NCBI RefSeq assembly: GCF_003955755.1
Contig: NZ_CP034465.1
Span: 806,001 to 870,000, forward strand
Direction: 5' to 3'
DNA: 64,000 nt
Source of the DNA: Jeotgalibaca ciconiae
Lineage (GTDB): Bacteria > Bacillota > Bacilli > Lactobacillales > Aerococcaceae
Position 1 is the first letter of the stretch, and every line of letters starts with the position of its first letter. Below the pieces are notes generated by a model. That model saw nothing but the letters and a program-made list of their open reading frames with translations, was not told where the DNA came from and ran no database searches. The position numbers were made by a program, and so were the translations under genes. Below, piece after piece: positions 29,051 to 37,278 of this stretch.

Positions 29051-29258
29051 TATAGACTAGGGGATTATAAGTTCAGCCATCAATGTCTAGCTTCCAAGTC
29101 CTGACCTAGTGAAAAAAAGATAAATTTGCCCCATTGCGCGCTTCGCTGCTCGCTAACGCATATCATTCGACTAACCCGCTGAAGCGTGAAGTCTCCTGAC
29201 AATTCAGGGTCAAATTTCCTATTTTTTCATAGATCAAGGCGGACTTGTCCGCTTTTCT
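29051..29258 (-). repeat. dispersed palindromic intergenic repeat, copy C (long form, reverse orientation)
   Basis: About 208 bp, the reverse complement of copy B with very few changes (for example GAGCTAGAC reads the same via CTAGCTTCC and CATAGATC for CATAGGCC). It includes the extra ~50-bp segment. It abuts the HAD gene: its end is 3 bp from that gene's stop codon, so it is transcribed as that gene's 3' tail. Confidence 0.85.
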
Positions 29259-29260
29259 TA

Positions 29261-30109
29261 TTAATCATATTTGCTTAATAAATCGTGGAATTCTTTTTTC
29301 AGACTTTCTTGGTACTCACCAGCATATTCACCATTCATGAATTTAGGTAATGCTTCGTTTACCAAACGGTCCCATGATTCTTTTTCTTTCCTGAATAAAA
29401 TTGGGTAGTAGTAAACACCATTCTCGTCAGCAGCTGCTTCATCTCCAGGCGCATCACCAACCATCAATACATGTTTTGTATCGTACCCTTTTGTCAATAA
29501 GTCTGCAATTGCTTCTGCCTTGCTGCCGCGATCTTGTGCATAAAAAGCATCAACCGAATCCAACAAATCATGGCGGATCCATTCACTTTCGACAGCTTCT
29601 TTATTTGCAGAACTTACGATCGCTACATCAGTCAACTGTGTAATGTGTGCCAAACCTTTTTTTACGCCTTCGAATGGACGATCTTCGCCAACTAATTCTG
29701 TTTCAATAGCATGGTTAACGCGCTTGCTCCAGTCGTATGTCTTTTCGAGATCTTCAGAAGGACTGTCTGCAATTAATTGTTCCAATGCATCGTTGGAAAG
29801 GGAACTTGCTGTTTCAGCCCAATTTTTCAAAGCGGTGATGTCACCTAAATCTTCGCCACGGTTCTGTGCATTCAATAGAGCCATTACCAATGCTTTGAAA
29901 CGATTAACGCCACGCGTGCTAGAGAATAAGTTGATACGATTCCAATCCTCTAAATAAGTTTCGCGGTCCTTTATGCCGAATACGTCAGCGGAGAACGGTC
30001 CGAAGAAACGTTCATGTTTGATGTCCATCGTGTCCATCGCACAACCGTCTGAGTCGACACACACCAAGAAATCTCTTTGTTTTTCAAAATTCTCAAATTT
30101 TTCTGTCAT
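29261..30109 (-). CDS. HAD family hydrolase
   Basis: 282 residues. Motif I is FLVCVDSDGCAMDTM (DxDG form, nucleophile Asp near residue 18), motif II is DVAIVSSANKEAVESEW (Ser), and motif III/IV lies in GSKAEAIADLLTKGYDTKHVLMVGDAPGDEAAADENGVYYYP. A helical cap sits between I and II. Likely a phosphatase; substrate unknown. It lies downstream of uxuB but is separated by a long terminator (30145–30210), so it may have its own expression. The motif TGAAACGC lies in its upstream region, like that in the uxu operator, but the match is short. Confidence 0.85.
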   Translation of the reverse strand: MTEKFENFEKQRDFLVCVDSDGCAMDTMDIKHERFFGPFSADVFGIKDRETYLEDWNRINLFSSTRGVNRFKALVMALLNAQNRGEDLGDITALKNWAETASSLSNDALEQLIADSPSEDLEKTYDWSKRVNHAIETELVGEDRPFEGVKKGLAHITQLTDVAIVSSANKEAVESEWIRHDLLDSVDAFYAQDRGSKAEAIADLLTKGYDTKHVLMVGDAPGDEAAADENGVYYYPILFRKEKESWDRLVNEALPKFMNGEYAGEYQESLKKEFHDLLSKYD

Positions 30110-30144
30110 TAAGGTTCCTCCTTCATCTTTCGAAAGCGTTTCAT

Positions 30145-30210
30145 AAAAAAATAGAAGAGCTCAATAGAAATCTTCATGTTATATGAAGCTATTTTCTATT
30201 AGGCTCCTCT
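30145..30210 (-). terminator. long terminator after uxuB
   Basis: Arms AGAGGAGCC.AATAGAAA and TTTCTATT..GCTCTTCT with an inner TTCAT/ATGAA stem, followed by TTTTTTT on the minus strand. It closes the eda–uxaC–uxuA–uxuB unit, about 23 bp past the uxuB stop. Confidence 0.85.
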
Positions 30211-30232
30211 CACTCACTTAATTAATTTCATG

Positions 30233-31081
30233 TTATACTCCGGAATAAGCGCTGAACCCACCGTCAATTGGCAGTACAACTCCGTTTACAAAGCTTGATG
30301 CTTTTTCATCAGCTAAGAACATCAATCCACCCAATAATTCGTCTGATTCACCAAAACGTCCCATTGGAGTGTTGTTAATGATTTTTTCACCACGAGGTTT
30401 TAGAGTCTTGTGGTCTTCTTCAAACATTAAATCAATATTTTGTTTTGAAACTAAGAACCCTGGTGCAATTGCGTTACAACGAATGCCAGCTTTAGAGAAA
30501 TGAACTGCTAACCATTGTGTAAAGTTAGAAATTGCTGCTTTTGCTCCTGAATATGCTGGAATTTTTGTAAGTGGTGTGAAAGCATTCATACTTGAAATAT
30601 TGATGATGTTTGCTCCTTCACGGCCTACCATGTCTTTAGCAAAAACTTGCGTTGGCAATAAAGTACCTAAGAAGTTTAAGTTAAATACAAATTCAACACC
30701 GCTTTGATCTAAATCAAAGAATGATTTTGTATCTTCTGGCATATTTGCTTCATGGAATTCGTTATCTGTTGTTGCGCGTGGGTTATTACCACCAGCACCA
30801 TTTACTAAGATATCGACTGTTCCAAGGTCTGCAACAACACCTGCTTGTGCTGCTTCGATTGATTCTCTATCTAATACGTTACATCTGTATGCTTTCGCAA
30901 CTCCACCTTCTGCAACGATTTCGTCAGCATATCCTTGAGCTGCTTCTTCGTTTAAGTCAAGTAATGCAACTTTTGCCCCTGCTTTTGAAAATGCTTTTGC
31001 AAATTCAGAACATAGAACGCCGCCGGCACCTGTAACGACTACTACTTTATCTGTAAAATCATGAACGAATGGGTTTGTCAT
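30233..31081 (-). CDS. uxuB: D-mannonate oxidoreductase (fructuronate reductase), SDR type
   Basis: A 282-residue short-chain dehydrogenase. It has VVVTGAGGVLCSEFAKAF (cofactor loop), ILVNGAGGNNPRATT (NAG-type), INISSMNAFTPLTKIPAYSGAKAAISNF (Ser...YxxxK) and a typical C-terminus (FVNGVVLPIDGGFSAYSGV). It interconverts D-fructuronate and D-mannonate with NAD(H). The SDR type resembles B. subtilis UxuB (YjmF), not the E. coli long-chain enzyme. Last gene of the uxu operon; a hairpin precedes it at 31129–31183. Confidence 0.9.
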   Translation of the reverse strand: MTNPFVHDFTDKVVVVTGAGGVLCSEFAKAFSKAGAKVALLDLNEEAAQGYADEIVAEGGVAKAYRCNVLDRESIEAAQAGVVADLGTVDILVNGAGGNNPRATTDNEFHEANMPEDTKSFFDLDQSGVEFVFNLNFLGTLLPTQVFAKDMVGREGANIINISSMNAFTPLTKIPAYSGAKAAISNFTQWLAVHFSKAGIRCNAIAPGFLVSKQNIDLMFEEDHKTLKPRGEKIINNTPMGRFGESDELLGGLMFLADEKASSFVNGVVLPIDGGFSAYSGV

Positions 31082-31128
31082 TATAATGAACCTCTTCCTG
31101 TTGTTTATTCCTTTTAGAAATTGAAATC

Positions 31129-31183
31129 AAGTCCTGACCCTGCTTTTTTGTCAGCAAGGGTCAATACGGACTTGTTCTGCTTT
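31129..31183 (-). repeat. intercistronic hairpin resembling a mini form of the dispersed repeat
   Basis: Stem AAGTCC-TGACCC-TGC / GCA-A-GGGTCA-GGACTT with a short bulge, followed by GTTCTGCTTTC. Read on the plus strand, AAGTCCTGACC at one end and GGGTCAA...CGGACTTGTTCTGCTTTCT at the other match the two ends of the large repeat (compare 29094–29105 and 29206–29259 in copy C), with the middle missing. It sits between uxuA and uxuB, where it could modulate read-through or mRNA processing. Confidence 0.5.
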
Positions 31184-31185
31184 CT

Positions 31186-32235
31186 TTATTTGTTTGCAGC
31201 TAGGTTTTTCTTAACAGCTTCTTCTAAACCATTTAGGTAAGTTGCACCTAGCGCACGGTCGTATAAACCGTAACCAGGTTTTCCTGTTTCTCCCCAGATC
31301 ATACGACCGTGGTCAGGACGAATTGCGCCTTCAAAGCCAGCTTCCACACATGCTTTAACTACTTCGTACATATCAATTGAACCCATTTCAGATAAATGAG
31401 CAGATTCTTCGAATGAACGTCCGCCAACCAACTTGATGTTACGAGCATGCATAAAGTTTACACGTTTTTTCGCTAACATATCTTTCAAGATTTCAACTGC
31501 GTCATTTTTAGGATCAGATGCGTATGAACCTACACATAGCGTTACTCCGTTATATTCGCTGTCATACAATTTGATGAAACGATTTAATGCTTCGCCATTC
31601 GTAATGATACGAGGCAGTCCAAAGATTGAATATGGAGGATCATCCGGGTGAATCGCCATTTTTACGTTTGCTTTTTCAGCTACCGGTAAAATTTCTTTAA
31701 TGAAGTATTCTAGGTTTTCCCATAGTTTTTCTTCATCAACTTCTTTGTACTCATCCATCAGAGCATTCATTTCTTCTGGCGTGTAGCTTTCATCCCAACC
31801 TGGAAGAGAAAGTGTACGTGGATCCATTTTATTAACTTCTTCTTCATCAAAAATCAAAGCATTTGAGCCATCTGGTAATTCGTATGCTAAATTTGAACGA
31901 GTCCAGTCAAAAATTGGCATGAAGTTGTAACATACTACAGGAATTCCAGCTTTACCTAAGTTGCGTAAAGTTTCTTTGTAAGCCTCGATATACTTATCAC
32001 GGTCTGGGCGTCCAATTTTAATTGATTCGTGAACCGGAACAGATTCGATAACATTAATTTTCAAGCCTTTTTCTTCAACATCAGCTTTCAATTGTTCGAT
32101 ACGTTCCAACGGCCAAGCTTCCCCTACAGGAATATCGTAAATTGCTGTAACAATTCCTTCCATTCCTGGAATTTGACGAATATTATCTAGTGTAACTGGA
32201 TCATCGTGTCCGTACCATCTGAATGACATTTCCAT
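31186..32235 (-). CDS. uxuA: Mannonate dehydratase
   Basis: A 349-residue TIM-barrel enzyme dehydrating D-mannonate to 2-keto-3-deoxygluconate. The N-terminal MSFRWYGHDDPVTLDNIRQIPGMEGIVTAI, the AIHPDDPPYSIFGLPRI block and MHARNIKL and RPDHGRMIWGE (metal-binding Cys/His/Asp environment) are diagnostic of UxuA. Length is a little short of the E. coli enzyme but normal for Firmicutes. Start is ATG 10 bp after AAGGAAG. It is between uxaC and uxuB in the operon. Confidence 0.96.
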   Translation of the reverse strand: MEMSFRWYGHDDPVTLDNIRQIPGMEGIVTAIYDIPVGEAWPLERIEQLKADVEEKGLKINVIESVPVHESIKIGRPDRDKYIEAYKETLRNLGKAGIPVVCYNFMPIFDWTRSNLAYELPDGSNALIFDEEEVNKMDPRTLSLPGWDESYTPEEMNALMDEYKEVDEEKLWENLEYFIKEILPVAEKANVKMAIHPDDPPYSIFGLPRIITNGEALNRFIKLYDSEYNGVTLCVGSYASDPKNDAVEILKDMLAKKRVNFMHARNIKLVGGRSFEESAHLSEMGSIDMYEVVKACVEAGFEGAIRPDHGRMIWGETGKPGYGLYDRALGATYLNGLEEAVKKNLAANK

Positions 32236-32266
32236 GTTAATAACACTTCCTTAATGTTTTTATTTT

Positions 32267-33682
32267 TTATTTATTAAAATTAAAGTATTCAACGGCGTTG
32301 TCATAACTAATGTTTTTGATTAGTTTTTCTAACAATGCATCATCATCAGGAATTTCACCACGTTCTACCAAATCCCCAATAAAGTCGCAAAGGATACGAC
32401 GGAAGTACTCATGACGAGTATAGGAAATAAAACTTCTTGAGTCTGTCAGCATTCCGACAAAGTTCATTAATAAGCCTGCTTCAGACAAAGCTTTCAATTG
32501 TTTCAACATTCCGTATTTCGTATCATTGAACCACCAACCAGATCCTAATTGAACTTTGCTCTTAATACCTTCGGAGTTCATTTGGAAGTTTGCTGCAGCT
32601 GTTCCTGCTAGATCAAAATAAGTTGGGTCAAGTGGATACATAATAAATTTCGGTAATTGGTTATTTTCGTCCATAGCACCCATTAAGTTATTTAGAGCAT
32701 AACTTACGTTTGGTTGATCTTGAATAGAATCAACACCTGCATCTGGTCCAATTTTCGCAAATATACGTCTGTTATTGTTACGGATTGCTCCAAAATGCAA
32801 TTGCATTACAAAGTCTTTCGCGTGATAAATTTTACCCAATTCTACCAATAATTTTGTTTGGAATTTTGTATATTCATCATGTGATACTGCTTCGCTGTTT
32901 GCTGCTTTTTGGAAAATTGCTTCGATTTCTTCATCGCTCGCTTCTACGTAATGAATCGTTGACAAACCGTGGTCAGAAATATTGGAGCCGCAATCTGCAA
33001 AATATTGGATACGTTCTTCAAGCCCTGCTAATAAATCAGCAAAATTATCCATCTTACGTCCGGTTACTTCTCTCATTTTTCCTAAAAAGTTGGTAAATTT
33101 CGCTGCATCTTGAACTGCAAATGCTTCATCAGGACGGAATCCTGGTGCAACTTTTACATCAAAGGAATCATCTTCAGCAATCTGTTTATGCCAAGCTAAA
33201 TCATCTGTTGGGTTATCAGTTGTACAAACAAAGGTTACATTTGAGTTTTTAATCAATTTACGAGCTGTTAAGTTTTCTTCTTCGATTACTTGATTACATT
33301 TATCGTAGATTTCTTTCCAATTTTTGCTTGTCAGTAACTCATCAATATGAAAGTAACGTTTCAATTCCAATGCAGACCAATGGAACAAAGGATTCCCTAC
33401 AGCGTTTTCACAAGCATACGCCCATGCTTCAAATTTTTCTTCGTCAGAAGCATTTCCAGTGATCTTTTCTTCGTCAATGCCCATTGCGCGCATTGCACGC
33501 CATTTATAATGGTCTCCTCCCAACCACAACTCTGTAACATTTTTGAATTTGTGGTCTTCAGCAATCTGCTGTGGAGATAAATGACAGTGATAGTCGAATA
33601 TCGGCATATCCTTTGAAAAATCATGATAGAGACGTTGAGCTGTCTCTGATTGAAGCATAAAATTATCATGAATAAATGACAT
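32267..33682 (-). CDS. uxaC: Glucuronate isomerase
   Basis: A 471-residue amidohydrolase-like enzyme that isomerises D-glucuronate to D-fructuronate and D-galacturonate to D-tagaturonate. Key stretches are MPIFDYHCHLSPQQIAED (HxH), VTFVCTTDNPTDDLAWHK, FVMQLHFGAIRNNNRRIF and GMLTDSRSFISYTRHEYFRRILCD. Only the glucuronate branch (UxuB, UxuA) continues in this window; tagaturonate reductase and altronate dehydratase are not here. It follows eda by 55 bp. Confidence 0.97.
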   Translation of the reverse strand: MSFIHDNFMLQSETAQRLYHDFSKDMPIFDYHCHLSPQQIAEDHKFKNVTELWLGGDHYKWRAMRAMGIDEEKITGNASDEEKFEAWAYACENAVGNPLFHWSALELKRYFHIDELLTSKNWKEIYDKCNQVIEEENLTARKLIKNSNVTFVCTTDNPTDDLAWHKQIAEDDSFDVKVAPGFRPDEAFAVQDAAKFTNFLGKMREVTGRKMDNFADLLAGLEERIQYFADCGSNISDHGLSTIHYVEASDEEIEAIFQKAANSEAVSHDEYTKFQTKLLVELGKIYHAKDFVMQLHFGAIRNNNRRIFAKIGPDAGVDSIQDQPNVSYALNNLMGAMDENNQLPKFIMYPLDPTYFDLAGTAAANFQMNSEGIKSKVQLGSGWWFNDTKYGMLKQLKALSEAGLLMNFVGMLTDSRSFISYTRHEYFRRILCDFIGDLVERGEIPDDDALLEKLIKNISYDNAVEYFNFNK

Positions 33683-33737
33683 TCGTTTCGTCTCCCCTCT
33701 TTTTTGAAAAGCTCCCAGCTGACTTCATTCTTAAAAA

Positions 33738-34385
33738 TTAGTCAGCTAGAATTGTCGCTAATTTATCAGCAAATTCTTTTGCTGCTGCTTCTACGCTTTC
33801 ATATCCGCCATCTTTAAGGCCTTTGGTTAGTGCGCTTCCTACTCCAACAGCCCAAGCTCCATTCGCAATCCATTTGTCCATATTATCTAATGAAACACCG
33901 CCTGATGGCATTGCTTCCACCCAAGGAATCGGACCATGTAAATCTTTAATGAAACCAGGACCTAACAAGCCGCCTGGGAACAATTTAACAACTTCACAAC
34001 CAGCTTCAAGAGCCATTGTTACTTCTGTAATTGAACCACAGCCTGGTAAGTATGGAACTGTGTATAGGTTACACATTTTAGCGATTTTTTCATTATAAGA
34101 AGGGCTTACAACAAATTTTGCACCATTTAAAATTGCAATACGTGCTGCGACTTCATCCAATACAGTCCCTGCTCCTACAACCATATCTGTTCCAGCAAAC
34201 TCATCTGAAAGTTGACGCATTACTTTTTCTGCATTTGGCGTAGAAAATGTTACTTCGATGTTTTTAATGCCACCCTTGTAGACAGCTTTCGAAACTTCGT
34301 AACCTTCTTCTTGTGTGGAACCACGAACTACTGCAAACAAAAAATTTTCTTGCAATTGGTTTAGAGTATCTCTTTTGACGCTCAT
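33738..34385 (-). CDS. eda: 2-keto-3-deoxy-6-phosphogluconate aldolase
   Basis: A 215-residue KDPG/KHG aldolase that splits KDPG into pyruvate and glyceraldehyde-3-phosphate. FAVVRGSTQEEGYEVSKAVYKGGIKNIEVTFSTPNAEKVM, VVGAGTVLDEVAARIAILNGAKFVVSPSYNEK (Schiff-base Lys region) and VKLFPGGLLGPGFIKDLHGPIP with MPSGGVSLDN are typical. It is the first gene of the operon behind a consensus promoter and an operator-like site. Its substrate needs a KDG kinase that is not found in the window. Confidence 0.94.
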   Translation of the reverse strand: MSVKRDTLNQLQENFLFAVVRGSTQEEGYEVSKAVYKGGIKNIEVTFSTPNAEKVMRQLSDEFAGTDMVVGAGTVLDEVAARIAILNGAKFVVSPSYNEKIAKMCNLYTVPYLPGCGSITEVTMALEAGCEVVKLFPGGLLGPGFIKDLHGPIPWVEAMPSGGVSLDNMDKWIANGAWAVGVGSALTKGLKDGGYESVEAAAKEFADKLATILAD

Positions 34386-34418
34386 TTTCTTCCTCCATTT
34401 CTCTCTTTGCGGTTTTAC

Positions 34419-34478
34419 ATTGTGAAACGCAATATCACATACCGATTTAATTATAAATAGAACTTAATTTTATGTCAA
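34419..34478 (-). promoter_or_regulatory. promoter and putative IclR/KdgR operator of eda–uxaC–uxuA–uxuB
   Basis: Minus strand TTGACA (34478–34473), 17 bp, TATAAT (34455–34450): a perfect sigma-A promoter. Just downstream of the expected start site lies the dyad ATTGTGAAACGCAAT (34419–34433 on the plus strand; arms ATTG/CAAT with inner G/C pairs). It is placed to block elongation or clearance, as expected for a repressor such as the IclR protein encoded next door. The repressor–site match is inference. Confidence 0.7.
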
Positions 34479-34480
34479 TC

Positions 34481-35272
34481 TCATTTACTCAGATAATTCA
34501 AAGAACCGCCTAATAATTGGGTAATTCTTTCAGCATATTCACAAGTTTTCCGTATATAGTGCTCTTTATTCGTTTTCTCCTCGATTGGCAATGAAATACT
34601 AATGGCACCTGCAACGGATTCTTTATAGCTAGAAAAAATAGAGCCTACGCAAAATACCCCATACTCAAACTCTTCATCATCCAGTGCATAACCATCCTCT
34701 CTTACTTTTTCTATTTCTTCGATAAAGTGCTTGTAATTCGTAAGAGTATGTTCTGTTTTCTGCTCAAGTTCTAAATTTTCCCAATAAGCACTAATTTCGT
34801 TATTTGTTCGCATCGCTAACATTGCTTTCCCAACTGCCGTACAATATAAGGGTGCTTTCAATCCAATTTTTGAGCGCATCTTAGACTCATGGTAGTCCCC
34901 ATATTTGTCAATGTAAAGGATTTCATCGTTATCTTCGATAACTAAATGGACTGTTTGTTTAATTTCTTCTGACAATTGTCTGATGTTACTTTTTGCAACG
35001 TTAATAAAGTCAATATTTTGCACTCTCTTGTTGCCCAACTCAAACATTCTTAACGACACTCGATATTGCTTCGTCTCATCTAATTGTTCAATAAATCCGT
35101 TCTCAATTAAGGAGTGAACGATTCTGTGAGTAGTTGCTTTATGCAGACCTACTTTTTCGCTTAGTTCTCCTAGTCCTAAACTACTGTGATCTGCTAGAGT
35201 TTCTAAAATTAATACTGCTCGGTCAATCGATTGTACTTTTGAAGTACCTAATTGTTCTTCTTTTGTAGCCAT
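34481..35272 (-). CDS. IclR family regulator (KdgR-type)
   Basis: 263 residues. N-terminal winged helix (SIDRAVLILETLADHSSLGLGELSEKVGLHKATTHRIVHSLIENGFIEQ) and C-terminal GAF-like effector domain (APLYCTAVGKAMLAM..., DDEEFEYGVFCVGSIFSSYKESVAGAISISLP). Next to uxuABC/eda genes it is very likely the KDG- or uronate-responsive repressor. Its stop codon is 3 bp from the -35 box of the eda promoter, in the same direction. No terminator between them is seen, so eda may also get read-through. Confidence 0.88.
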   Translation of the reverse strand: MATKEEQLGTSKVQSIDRAVLILETLADHSSLGLGELSEKVGLHKATTHRIVHSLIENGFIEQLDETKQYRVSLRMFELGNKRVQNIDFINVAKSNIRQLSEEIKQTVHLVIEDNDEILYIDKYGDYHESKMRSKIGLKAPLYCTAVGKAMLAMRTNNEISAYWENLELEQKTEHTLTNYKHFIEEIEKVREDGYALDDEEFEYGVFCVGSIFSSYKESVAGAISISLPIEEKTNKEHYIRKTCEYAERITQLLGGSLNYLSK

Positions 35273-35411
35273 TCATCTATCTTCCTTCGTTTAAGCTAAC
35301 ACTAAATTGCTTATTTTTTTCTCTTTGCTCTAGTATAACAATCATAGTTAGAAATGTGAAAAAAATATTGCACAGCAACCCGGCAATGAATAAAAAGCTT
35401 GTTTTTTTCTA

Positions 35412-35452
35412 AAAGTAAAATACAGGCAGACTTTGGAGGCTGTACTTTACTT
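35412..35452. repeat. AAAGTA..CAG / CTGTACTTT hairpin, copy 1
   Basis: Inverted repeat AAAGTAaAATACAG and CTGTAcTTTACTTT with A/T-runs outside. Related hairpins are at 53513–53545 and 59830–59862, where the loops differ. Probably a recurring terminator-like element. Confidence 0.5.
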
Positions 35453-35473
35453 TTGATACTTTTTTCCTTAATG

Positions 35474-35516
35474 AAATGACCCCAAAGGCCATAAATCTCC
35501 TTTGGGGTCATTTTTT
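35474..35516. terminator. terminator downstream of the ABC exporter genes
   Basis: Perfect stem AAATGACCCCAAAGG / CCTTTGGGGTCATTT with a 10-base loop and T6 on the plus strand. It is 5 bp from the exporter gene's stop and would act bidirectionally. Confidence 0.85.
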
Positions 35517-35520
35517 AGTA

Positions 35521-37278
35521 TTAGATTGCTTCCGCAATACTTTTCTTTTGCATACGATACATTTCCGCATATTTACCATTTTGTCTCAATAAGTAATCAT
35601 GGTTTCCTCGTTCAACAATTTCTCCATTATCCAATACTAAAATTTGATCGGCATGTTGAATGGTAGAAAGTCGATGGGCAATGATAAAGGTTGTTCTTCC
35701 TTCCTTTAACACGTCCATTGCATGTTGAATGATTTCTTCCGTTTCCGTATCGATACTAGAGGTTGCTTCATCCAAAATTAAAATTTTCGGATCGTACGCC
35801 AACGCTCTGGCAAAGGAAATTAATTGTCGTTGTCCAGAACTTAAGGTGCTTCCCTTCTCTACTACCGGTTCTTGAAGTCCTTTTTCAAAATGCGAAATCA
35901 TTTGGACTCCGCCTACTTTTTCTAACGCGTTTTTTGCCATTTCAGAAGTAATGGATGGATTTTCTAGCGAAATATTCGATTCAATCGTTCCAGTGAACAG
36001 AAATGGATCTTGCAAAACAATTCCCATTGATTCACGAACACTTTTACGAGAAGATTCTTTTGTATTTTGACCATCTATCCGAATCTCGCCTTCTTGCGGA
36101 TCGTAAAAACGGAACAGCAAATTCATAATGGAACTTTTCCCTGAACCCGTATGTCCGACTAAGGCTACCGTTTCTCCAGGGTTTGCCGTAAAATGAATAT
36201 TCTTCAATACTTTCGTTTCATCTGTATAACCAAAACTTACTTGATTAAATTCTACTTTTCCTTCCGCTATTTCCAAGGTTCCTTCAGCTTCTTCTTCCGT
36301 ACTTGTATCCAATAATTTAAAGACTCTTTCTCCAGCAGCAATGGCTTGTTGCACAAAAGCCATCTGTTGTATAATTCCTTGAATTGGATCATACAACCGT
36401 GTGATATAATCTCCAAATACATACAAGGTACCAATGGAAATCCCCAACACTCCGTCTAAGTATTGTGTTCCAAAATAAACCATCAGCAACAACAATGTAA
36501 TATGGCGCAACAATCCACCCAACGTAAATTGAGCAGCTGAATCGAGCAGTACATATTTCCGTTCTACTTCAAACCAGGCATTATTGACGGTATTAAATTC
36601 TTCCGCAACTTGTTCTTCTTGTTGGAATGCTTGGATAATTGACATACCTTGAACAGACTCATTAATTTTTCCATTAATTTCACTGTTCAATTCTCTTTCT
36701 TGACGACTGAATTTTCCTGCGTACTTACTGTACATCTTATGCCAAAAATACATCAAAGGCAGTAAAACCAGTAAAGCCAAGCCAAGACCTTTATGAAGCC
36801 TTGTAATCGCAAAATAGGTTCCAATTACATAAATCACATTTAACATGACATTACTGATTGTTACAACATAAAATTGTTGACGTAGCACTTCTGTGTCATT
36901 TGTAATTTGAGATACCACTTTTCCTGCTGGCAAGTTATCAAAATAACGAATCGGCAGCTTTTGTAAATGGCGGTATGCCTGATCACGGATGATTTTAACA
37001 ATTTTATTAGCTGTTTTCGTTAATAATAGAAAACTGATATAGCGCAAAATTGCAGTAACTAACATTAGTCCAGCGTATAACACTAACAGTCGAACCAACA
37101 CACTGCCGTAGGATTGCCCCGTAGCGGCTGAAGGAGTGATGACATCATCAATGACTTGTTGCGCAACCAGAGGTGCATACAAATCGGTAGAAACTGCAAT
37201 AATCAGCAACATAAAACCAAAAATAAATTTCAACTTATCATATTTCATATACGATAATAATCGTTTTACTGTTTTCAT
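35521..37278 (-). CDS. Heterodimeric ABC multidrug exporter, catalytic half (BmrD/YheH-like)
   Basis: 585 residues: six membrane helices (about 1–310), then a nucleotide-binding domain. Walker A is VGHTGSGKSSIM, signature TLSSGQRQLISFARAL, Walker B ILILDEATSSID with the catalytic Glu intact, and the H-loop is FIIAHRLST. The start overlaps the partner stop by 4 bp. Together with the other half it forms an exporter; the intact Glu means this half carries the competent site. Relatives include BmrCD, LmrCD and EfrAB. A leader peptide attenuator upstream favours the BmrCD type. Confidence 0.92.
   Translation of the reverse strand: MKTVKRLLSYMKYDKLKFIFGFMLLIIAVSTDLYAPLVAQQVIDDVITPSAATGQSYGSVLVRLLVLYAGLMLVTAILRYISFLLLTKTANKIVKIIRDQAYRHLQKLPIRYFDNLPAGKVVSQITNDTEVLRQQFYVVTISNVMLNVIYVIGTYFAITRLHKGLGLALLVLLPLMYFWHKMYSKYAGKFSRQERELNSEINGKINESVQGMSIIQAFQQEEQVAEEFNTVNNAWFEVERKYVLLDSAAQFTLGGLLRHITLLLLMVYFGTQYLDGVLGISIGTLYVFGDYITRLYDPIQGIIQQMAFVQQAIAAGERVFKLLDTSTEEEAEGTLEIAEGKVEFNQVSFGYTDETKVLKNIHFTANPGETVALVGHTGSGKSSIMNLLFRFYDPQEGEIRIDGQNTKESSRKSVRESMGIVLQDPFLFTGTIESNISLENPSITSEMAKNALEKVGGVQMISHFEKGLQEPVVEKGSTLSSGQRQLISFARALAYDPKILILDEATSSIDTETEEIIQHAMDVLKEGRTTFIIAHRLSTIQHADQILVLDNGEIVERGNHDYLLRQNGKYAEMYRMQKKSIAEAI

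Noticed and set aside
30131-30147. cre site before the HAD gene (CGAAAGCGTTTCA)
   Set aside because: Fails the conserved TG and final CA positions when aligned on the central CG. It may instead be half of an IclR-type site.
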